From: JALTDM01 sp964421355
Lineage (GTDB): Bacteria > Bacteroidota > Bacteroidia > Bacteroidales > JALTDM01
Assembly (NCBI GenBank): GCA_964421355.1
Contig: CAYQWX010000096.1
Coordinates: forward strand, 1-5,666
Direction: 5' to 3'
DNA length: 5,666 bases
Shown here: positions 1 through 4,895 of the stretch, piece by piece
How positions within the stretch are numbered: the stretch's first letter is position 1
Layout of the letters: each line of letters opens with the position of its first letter
Translations under genes and position numbers: made by a program
The notes under the pieces: generated by a model
Databases searched by the model: none
What the model was told of the DNA's origin: nothing
Seen by the model: the letters and a program-made list of their open reading frames with translations, nothing else

Positions 1-7
1 CACTTAT

Positions 8-38
8 GCTACTTTTTTATCTATGGAATAGATATAAC
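8..38. repeat. Direct repeat copy 1, with internal hairpin
   Basis: This begins GCTACTTTTTT and continues to GATATAAC. A diverged copy with the same order of blocks (GCTACTTTTTT, then ATC, then ATGGAA, then a GAT..AAC end) lies at 386-420. Inside it, TATCTAT (18-24) and ATAGATA (28-34) form a perfect 7 bp inverted repeat around the 3 nt loop GGA. Confidence 0.5.
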
Positions 39-97
39 AAAGAAAGAAAGTTTTTTTACAATTGTTTCATATTCATTTCTTTGTGGCTACAAAGAAA
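37..97. repeat. Inverted repeat with 9 bp perfect stem plus an extra arm copy
   Basis: TTTCTTTGT (76-84) and ACAAAGAAA (89-97) are exact reverse complements separated by the 4 nt loop GGCT, enough to form a stable hairpin. The right-arm sequence ACAAAGAAA also occurs at 37-45 and partly at 102-110 (CCAAAGAAA), so the left arm has alternative partners. No T-run follows the stem in the + direction, so it does not look like a factor-independent terminator for + strand transcription. Confidence 0.55.
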
Positions 98-320
98 CGA
101 ACCAAAGAAAATGCTCCAAAACGATGCTTCTGCTCACTTAGTTGCAATACTTTGAAAATTAGTAGTAAAAAAATGGGTTTAACTGTTTTTATTTGTCTTC
201 TGCAGAATAAGCCCACGCAGCCCCGCCGTTTTGGATAGCCTACTCACTTAAAATCCTGACGGAATTTTTTAAGGTGGCGAAAATCCATGAGGCACAAAGC
301 ATCCAACAGGCAGTATTGAC

Positions 321-354
321 CTTTTGTTACTTTGGGATCAAGCAAAAAGTAAAG
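321..354. repeat. Degenerate inverted repeat
   Basis: TTACTTT (327-333) pairs exactly with AAAGTAA (346-352) around a 12 nt loop. Flanking bases on both sides are also near-complementary (CTTTTG on the left, AAAG on the right), as if a longer palindrome has decayed. It lies inside the frame 211-561, which weakens the case that the frame is a gene. Confidence 0.45.
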
Positions 355-385
355 ATGATTCTTATTTGTCAGACTATATTTTTTT

Positions 386-420
386 GCTACTTTTTTCATC
401 AATGGAAAAAAATAGATAAC
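386..420. repeat. Direct repeat copy 2, with internal hairpin
   Basis: This is the second, diverged copy of the sequence at 8-38, with the same GCTACTTTTTT opening and the same ATGGAA core. Small insertions separate the shared blocks. It has its own inverted repeat: TTTTTTC (391-397) with GAAAAAA (405-411) around a 7 nt loop. The two copies form hairpins from different bases. Confidence 0.5.
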
Positions 421-615
421 CCTTGGGGCAAGCCAAAAGAGGTTAGGACAAAGATGTTAGTTTTATTCCAAAATAGTATTTTCAAAAAAATAACGGCTGG
501 TTATCAGTATGTTGGGATTAACAAAATTATCTTTCCGTATGTTTTTGTTGGACAGTATTGATTTTATTTTATAATTAGTTAAGTTTTTTTAAGTATTTTA
601 GCACAAAAAATAAAA

Positions 616-1461
616 ATGAAACATATGTTTAGTAAAAAGATTATTGAAGTACCGATTGATTTTTCAAAAAGTTCGTTAAATGCTTTAGAATATGCAATAG
701 AATTTGCAAATAATGCAGGAGGAGATATAAGAATGATTTTTGTTAAGAAGCACAAAGATTACGAACCAGAATTTATGCTTGAGAAGTATGTTACAGAAGG
801 AGTTAATAGTTTGGAAGAATTGTTTGAAAATTTGATAAAAAAATATAAAAATACTTTTAAAGGAAGTTTTGATTATAAAATAAGAGAAGGAAATACAGCA
901 GAAGAAATAACTAACCAAGCAAAATATGATGATGCTTTTATGATTATGATGGGAACACATGGAGTTTCAGGATTTCAAGAATTATGGGTAGGAAGTAATG
1001 CTTACAGAGTAGTGAGTATTGCTCCGTGTCCTGTTCTCACGGTGAGACCACAGTATAAATTTAAAGGAATAAATAAGATAGTAATGCCGGTAGATGTAAC
1101 AGATACTACAAGACAAAAAGTAAACATAACTGCAAGTATTGCAAAAGCATTTGGAGCAAAAGTAGAAGTATTGGGAGTAAGAGAAACAGATTATCCCAAA
1201 GTAATAAAAACTATTACCAATTATATGGATCAGGTATGTGATGTGTTAGAAAAAATGGGAGTTGTTTATTCCAGAGAACTTGTTAAATGTGATAATATTA
1301 CTGACTGTACTATTGAGCATGCAACCAAAGTAGATGCCGATTTAATAACAATCATGACGGAACAACCAACTAATTTTTGGGATGTAATACTTGGTAAGTA
1401 TGCACAACAAATGATAAACCATTCCCATATACCTGTTTTATCCATAAGACCCCAAAATTAA
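616..1461 (+). CDS. Tandem-domain universal stress protein (UspA family)
   Basis: A 281-residue cytoplasmic protein made of two Usp domains in tandem, about residues 5-145 and 152-279, a common size for double Usp proteins. Each half starts with a beta strand and an acidic residue (PID15 in EVPIDFS; PVD160 in VMPVDVT) and ends with a similar strand (CPVLTVRP, IPVLSIRP). The first half carries the complete G-x2-G-x9-G-S nucleotide-binding motif: G113, G116, G126 and S127. The second half keeps only G260, followed by K, with TEQPTNFWD where the first glycines should be. I infer that the first domain binds ATP and the second is structural or regulatory. Family members act in survival under starvation and oxidative or envelope stress, with no defined reaction. 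The ATG at 616 follows an A-rich leader without Shine-Dalgarno; an in-frame ATG at codon 4 is an alternative start. It is first in the operon, 6 nt before the SPOR gene. Confidence 0.9.
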   Translation: MKHMFSKKIIEVPIDFSKSSLNALEYAIEFANNAGGDIRMIFVKKHKDYEPEFMLEKYVTEGVNSLEELFENLIKKYKNTFKGSFDYKIREGNTAEEITNQAKYDDAFMIMMGTHGVSGFQELWVGSNAYRVVSIAPCPVLTVRPQYKFKGINKIVMPVDVTDTTRQKVNITASIAKAFGAKVEVLGVRETDYPKVIKTITNYMDQVCDVLEKMGVVYSRELVKCDNITDCTIEHATKVDADLITIMTEQPTNFWDVILGKYAQQMINHSHIPVLSIRPQN

Positions 1462-1467
1462 AAAACA

Positions 1468-1911
1468 ATGAAAAATATATTTGTTATATTGTTGATTTTT
1501 AGCTCATTAAATCTTTTTTCTCAATCTGATGATTTGTTTTATACGCTTCAAAAAAAAGAAAACGGAGGTAGTTTGAATATTAATCAACCTGATAACATTG
1601 CAAGTTTAATAAAAAAGCATATAGATTTGAATAAGAAGTGGATGGGGATAAGAGGATATAGAATACAGCTTGGATTGTTTTCGGGCAAAAAATCAAGAGA
1701 AAAAGCATATAATTTAAAGTCCGAATTTTTGTTGAAGCACCCGAACGAAACAGATATTTATATTTCATATTCTGCTCCATATTTTTATGTGAGGGTTGGT
1801 AATTTTTATAACAAAGACCAAGCTCTTAAAATGCAAAAAGATTTGTTAAAAGAATATCCTGGAGCATTTATTGTAAGTGATTTTATTACAATAGAAGAAT
1901 ACGATGAGTGA
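1468..1911 (+). CDS. Secreted SPOR-domain protein
   Basis: A 147-residue protein with a short N-terminal signal peptide (M1-K-N, hydrophobic core 4-17, ending FSQ at 17-19; cleavage probably near residue 19), so it is exported to the periplasm. It is not an obvious lipoprotein, as no cysteine follows the core. Residues 63-140 match a SPOR domain: YRIQLGLFS (64-72), a charged helix, APYFYVRVGNF (103-113), a second helix, and PGAFIV (131-136). SPOR domains bind septal peptidoglycan stripped of stem peptides, and many such proteins take part in cell division or wall remodelling. This protein is little more than a signal peptide, a ~40-residue linker and one SPOR domain, so it may serve as a wall-binding adaptor. 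Its stop codon overlaps the start of the next gene by 8 nt, which suggests translational coupling to the transketolase subunit. Confidence 0.85.
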   Translation: MKNIFVILLIFSSLNLFSQSDDLFYTLQKKENGGSLNINQPDNIASLIKKHIDLNKKWMGIRGYRIQLGLFSGKKSREKAYNLKSEFLLKHPNETDIYISYSAPYFYVRVGNFYNKDQALKMQKDLLKEYPGAFIVSDFITIEEYDE

Positions 1912-2731
1912 TAAAGTGTTTACTTTAAAGCAAATAGCTAAACAGATACGAAAAGATGTACTTGTAAGTTTAGCAGAGGCTGGCTCTGGACATTTGGGAG
2001 CATCACTTGGGCTGGCAGATATCTTTACAGCTCTATATTTCGAACTTATGCATATCAATCCTGAAAATCCGAGATGGGAAGATAGGGATAGACTTATTGT
2101 AAGCATAGGACACGTGGCTCCAGTGATTTACTCAACTTTGGCAAATCGGGGCTTTTTTGATAGAAAAGAATTACTAACTTTAAGAAAGTTAGGCTCTCGC
2201 TTGCAAGGTCACTCTACTCCCAATCATGGATTACCTGGAGTAGAAGTTTCTACTGGTTCGTTAGGGCAAGGCTTATCTATTGCAGTAGGTGTAGCACTTG
2301 CAGGTAAAATAAAAAATTCTAAATGGAATGTATATTGCATTATGGGAGACGGAGAGTTGCAGGAAGGACAAGTGTGGGAAGCGGCTATGAGTGCTCCAAA
2401 TAAACATTTAGATAATTTAATAGCGATAGTGGATAGAAACAATTGCCAAATAGACGGCTATGTGTCTGATGTGTTGGATGTAGAACCACTTGATAAAAAA
2501 TGGAAAGCATTTAATTGGAATGTGTTAGAAGCCGATGGCAATAATATAAGGGAATTTATAGATACCGTAAATGCTGCAAAAACTCTTAAAAATGGTAACC
2601 CAACTGTAATTATTGCCCGGACATTGATGGGGAAAGGTGTGAAAAGTATTGAAAATGATTGCTCTTGGCACGGTAAACCACCAACAAAAGAACAATTACC
2701 TTTGTTTTTAGATGAATTGGAAAAAATGTAA
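1904..2731 (+). CDS. tkt: Transketolase, N-terminal (ThDP-binding) subunit
   Basis: A 275-residue protein matching the N-terminal half of transketolase, the usual length for split enzymes. With the downstream subunit it transfers two-carbon ketol units between sugar phosphates in the non-oxidative pentose phosphate pathway. The thiamine-diphosphate motif is clear: GDGE at 148-151, with the closing NN at 179-180 (DRNN). Other expected residues are GSGH (H30), the GH at 69-70, QGH (H103), STGSLGQG (116-123) and SWHGKPP near the end (H256). The segment usually written SKGH reads SIGHVAP here, which I take as lineage variation. The ATG at 1904 overlaps the preceding stop by 8 nt; no other nearby start fits better. 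The C-terminal partner follows after 5 nt. A dehydrogenase-type E1 or DXP synthase half is less likely given the GSGH and QGH pattern. Confidence 0.93.
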   Translation: MSDKVFTLKQIAKQIRKDVLVSLAEAGSGHLGASLGLADIFTALYFELMHINPENPRWEDRDRLIVSIGHVAPVIYSTLANRGFFDRKELLTLRKLGSRLQGHSTPNHGLPGVEVSTGSLGQGLSIAVGVALAGKIKNSKWNVYCIMGDGELQEGQVWEAAMSAPNKHLDNLIAIVDRNNCQIDGYVSDVLDVEPLDKKWKAFNWNVLEADGNNIREFIDTVNAAKTLKNGNPTVIIARTLMGKGVKSIENDCSWHGKPPTKEQLPLFLDELEKM

Positions 2732-2736
2732 AATCT

Positions 2737-3702
2737 ATGTTTCAACAAAAAGGAATAAAAGCTACAAGAATAGGTTTTGGAGAAGGTCTCAAACTTTTGG
2801 GTGGTAAATATGACAATGTAATAGCACTTGGTGCTGATATAACTGCTTCTGTGGGAATGAACCTTTTTGCAGGTGCTTATCCCGATAGATTTTTTTCATT
2901 TGGTATAGCAGAGCAAAACATAGTGGGAGTGAGTGCCGGACTGGCAAAAGAAGGCTTTGTGCCCGTATTTGCCACTTATGGAGTATTTGCTGCACATAGA
3001 GATTATGACCAAATAAGGATTTCGGTATGTTATAACAATTATAAAGTAATAATAGGAGGAGCGCATGCAGGTATATCGGTAGGTCCTGACGGAGCAACAC
3101 ATCAAGCATTGGAAGATATTGCAGCAATAAGGGTGCTGCCAAATATTACATTGCTGTCGCCTTGTGATGCCACGCAAACAAAACAAGCAGTAATTGCCGC
3201 TTATGAACAAACAAATGGTCCGGTTTATGTTCGTTATGCAAGAGCTGCAATGCCTGATTTTATTCCTGATGATTATCCTTTTGAAATAGGTAAAGCACAA
3301 GTGCTAAAAGAAGGTTCAGACATTACAATTATAGCAACGGGACATTTGGTATGGGAAAGTCTTTTGGCGGCAGACAACCTTTGGAAACAATATGGTATAA
3401 ATGCCGAAATAATTAATTTACACACTATAAAACCTATTGACAAAGAGACGATTATTGCTTCTGCAAAAAAAACAGGCATAGTGCTTACAGCAGAAGAACA
3501 TCAAATAGTCGGTGGAATGGGAAGTGCGGTAGCAGAAGTACTTGCAAGTAATTATCCTGTACCCATAACATTTGTCGGCATAAATGATAGATTTGGTGAA
3601 TCTGGAGAGCCTTTGGAATTGATGCAAAAATACGGTTTAACTCATCAAAATATAGAGAGTAAAGTGCTGTTAATCCTAAAAAATAGAAAAAATAATGAAT
3701 AA
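2737..3702 (+). CDS. tkt: Transketolase, C-terminal subunit
   Basis: A 321-residue protein matching the pyrimidine-binding and C-terminal domains of transketolase. Residues 56-61 read GIAEQN, with E59 as the conserved glutamate that activates the thiamine ring in the partner's site. Further signatures are FATYGVFAAHRDYDQIR (78-94), GGAHAGISVGPDGATHQ (107-123, with H122), and NGPVYVRYAR (160-169). The C-terminal domain runs from about 185 to 310 (ITIIATGHLV, EEHQIVGGMGSAVAE, FGESGEP). It supplies the second half of the active site at the interface with the N-terminal subunit. The order and 5 nt spacing match a transketolase gene cut between its first two domains. The intact reading frames, the separate start codon and the normal length of both parts argue for a genuine split enzyme rather than a frameshift. 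Its end overlaps rdgB by 8 nt. Confidence 0.93.
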   Translation: MFQQKGIKATRIGFGEGLKLLGGKYDNVIALGADITASVGMNLFAGAYPDRFFSFGIAEQNIVGVSAGLAKEGFVPVFATYGVFAAHRDYDQIRISVCYNNYKVIIGGAHAGISVGPDGATHQALEDIAAIRVLPNITLLSPCDATQTKQAVIAAYEQTNGPVYVRYARAAMPDFIPDDYPFEIGKAQVLKEGSDITIIATGHLVWESLLAADNLWKQYGINAEIINLHTIKPIDKETIIASAKKTGIVLTAEEHQIVGGMGSAVAEVLASNYPVPITFVGINDRFGESGEPLELMQKYGLTHQNIESKVLLILKNRKNNE

Positions 3703-4273
3703 ACTATTATTTGTTACCAATAATAAGAACAAACTTCAAGAAATAAAAGAAATCCTTGATGATAAATTTGAAATAATAAGTTTGAAAGACATTGGGTTTG
3801 AAGGAGAGATACCCGAAACAAGCAATACAATAGAAGGAAATGCATTACAAAAAGCCCGTTATATATACAATCGCTATCACATAAATTGTTTTGCAGATGA
3901 TACAGGTCTTATGGTAAATGCTCTTGACGGTGCTCCAGGAGTGTATTCTGCACGCTATGCAGGAGAAAATGCTACATACCAAGACAATGTAAATCTATTG
4001 CTACAAAATCTGAAAAACAAAACAAATAGAGATGCATATTTCATTACTGTAATTGCTTTAATATTAGATGGTAAAGAGTATTTATTTGAAGGAAAGGTAG
4101 AAGGGAGCATAATAGAACAGCCCAAAGGTGTGAACGGATTTGGGTATGACCCTGTATTTTTGCCAAATGGTTATAACAAAACTTTTGCAGAAATGACAGC
4201 AGAAGAAAAACATGCTATTAGTCATAGAGGCAGGGCAGTGCAGAAGTTGGTGGAGTTCCTAAAAGGCAAATAA
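3695..4273 (+). CDS. rdgB: Non-canonical purine NTP pyrophosphatase (RdgB/HAM1, ITPase family)
   Basis: A 192-residue protein, full length for the family. It hydrolyses dITP, ITP and XTP to monophosphate and pyrophosphate, keeping deaminated purines out of DNA and RNA. The three signature stretches are present: the N-terminal substrate loop FVTNNKNKLQEI (6-17), the acidic metal/catalytic motif FADDTGLMVNALDGAPG (66-82, with D68 and D69), and the C-terminal purine-recognition segment GFGYDPVF (148-155) followed by FAEMTAEEKHAISHRGRA (164-181, with the S176-H-R triad). It acts in the cytoplasm with Mg2+. The start ATG at 3695 overlaps the transketolase stop by 8 nt, so the two may be translationally coupled. 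Sharing a transcript with the enzyme that supplies ribose phosphate gives a loose nucleotide-metabolism theme, but that link is inference. Confidence 0.95.
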   Translation: MNKLLFVTNNKNKLQEIKEILDDKFEIISLKDIGFEGEIPETSNTIEGNALQKARYIYNRYHINCFADDTGLMVNALDGAPGVYSARYAGENATYQDNVNLLLQNLKNKTNRDAYFITVIALILDGKEYLFEGKVEGSIIEQPKGVNGFGYDPVFLPNGYNKTFAEMTAEEKHAISHRGRAVQKLVEFLKGK

Positions 4274-4285
4274 ATATAATTGCAA

Positions 4286-4783
4286 ATGGCTTTTCCCTAT
4301 ACTTATACATGCAAATATAATCTTACGGAAGCATTGTCGCCAAATGAGTTTGATTTCTTAAATAAAAATGTTTTTTCTGCTTACAAAAAAGAAGATAATG
4401 CTCATCTGGTGCCTACGGATATTTTGGGGTTGAGTTTTCTTGTTAATATAGAACAAATAGATAACTATACTATCAAATGTAAGTTGGCTTCAAAACAAGT
4501 AGTAAGTGTAGTAGTCATTTTAAGTCTGCTTGGTATTTTTTTGTTACGAATGGATTTAGAATATTATTTATTATATATTGCTTTTGTGTCTGTTTTTATT
4601 TACTTTGTTTTGTTCTCAATCTTTTCTTCCAAAATAGTAAAAATGATTGAAAAATTTTTGAAAAACAATAGAATAACCATAAACTATAATTATAAAAATA
4701 ACACCTTATCTTGTCCTGCTTGTGGGCACCCATTAGATGACGATGATACTGTATGTCCTTCTTGTGGATTACATCTCAAATAG
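4286..4783 (+). CDS. Small membrane protein with C-terminal zinc ribbon, function unknown
   Basis: I do not recognise a named family. I place the start at the ATG at 4286, giving 165 residues and a 12 nt gap from rdgB. An in-frame TTG at 4280 would add two residues but is a weaker start. The first ~68 residues are soluble and polar. Two hydrophobic segments follow (about 71-88 and 92-113), separated by a short R-M-D turn, which fits a two-helix hairpin in the membrane. The segment after them (114-130) is basic (KIVKMIEKFLKNNR). The C terminus is a compact zinc ribbon with two knuckles, CPAC (143-146) and CPSC (157-160), separated by an acidic DDDD turn. By the positive-inside rule both termini probably face the cytoplasm. 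The ribbon could bind zinc and mediate protein or nucleic-acid contacts. It is the last gene of the operon, and I see no clear terminator behind it. Confidence 0.75.
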   Translation: MAFPYTYTCKYNLTEALSPNEFDFLNKNVFSAYKKEDNAHLVPTDILGLSFLVNIEQIDNYTIKCKLASKQVVSVVVILSLLGIFLLRMDLEYYLLYIAFVSVFIYFVLFSIFSSKIVKMIEKFLKNNRITINYNYKNNTLSCPACGHPLDDDDTVCPSCGLHLK

Positions 4784-4807
4784 ACGTGTCGTAATGAGGT
4801 ATTTTCG

Positions 4808-4838
4808 GTTGTGAATTGCTTACATTTTTGTATCTTTG
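4808..4838 (+). promoter_or_regulatory. Bacteroidetes-type promoter candidate for the PLD-domain gene
   Basis: TATCTTTG at 4831-4838 matches the phylum's -7 consensus TAnnTTTG exactly. GTTG at 4808-4811 lies 19 nt upstream and differs by one base from the -33 consensus TTTG. Transcription would start near 4843-4846, giving an AT-rich leader of about 50 nt before the ATG at 4896. This suggests the last gene is transcribed separately from the operon before it. Confidence 0.6.
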
Positions 4839-4895
4839 CAATAGCAAGCACAACTTTTTTGATATATATTAAATTTTCTAAATTAAATAAAAAAG

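Larger units (their letters stand above)
1..615. other. Gene-free, repeat-bearing intergenic region
   Basis: I see no supportable gene here. Frame 1 stays open from 211 to 561 and can start with GTG at 274, but its product is low-complexity (runs of F, K, I and Y), has no recognisable motif, and is built across the inverted repeats listed separately. The stretch has several short perfect inverted repeats (18-34, 76-97, 327-352, 391-411), a distant 8 bp pair (116-123 with 227-234), and two diverged copies of one ~33 bp sequence (8-38 and 386-420). Its base composition is patchy, with a GC-richer island around 205-320 inside AT-rich DNA. I read it as decayed dispersed repeats upstream of the operon. 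The promoter of the operon should lie in the last 100 bases, but I find no strong match there. Confidence 0.6.

Noticed and set aside
76..97. The 9 bp hairpin as a transcription terminator
   Set aside because: No T-run follows the stem on the + strand, and there is no visible + strand gene upstream within the window for it to end.
528..545. TATCTTTC and TATGTTTT as promoter elements upstream of the stress-protein gene
   Set aside because: Each has one mismatch, and neither has a -33 element at 19-21 nt; the nearest GTTG (511-514) is at the wrong spacing for both.
274..561. A 95-codon frame starting with GTG as a small protein gene
   Set aside because: The start is GTG, the product is low-complexity with no motif, and the frame crosses two inverted repeats and a direct-repeat copy.
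594..601. TATTTTAG as the -7 element of the operon promoter
   Set aside because: One mismatch to TAnnTTTG, no TTTG-like element at the right distance upstream, and it would leave only about a 10 nt leader before the ATG at 616.
4280..4285. TTG at 4280 as the start of the zinc-ribbon gene
   Set aside because: An ATG lies two codons downstream, every other start in the operon is ATG, and no ribosome-binding signal favours the TTG.
4869..4886. AT-rich imperfect palindrome just before the PLD-domain gene as an operator
   Set aside because: All A/T except one base and with an internal mismatch; such a match is expected by chance in this DNA.
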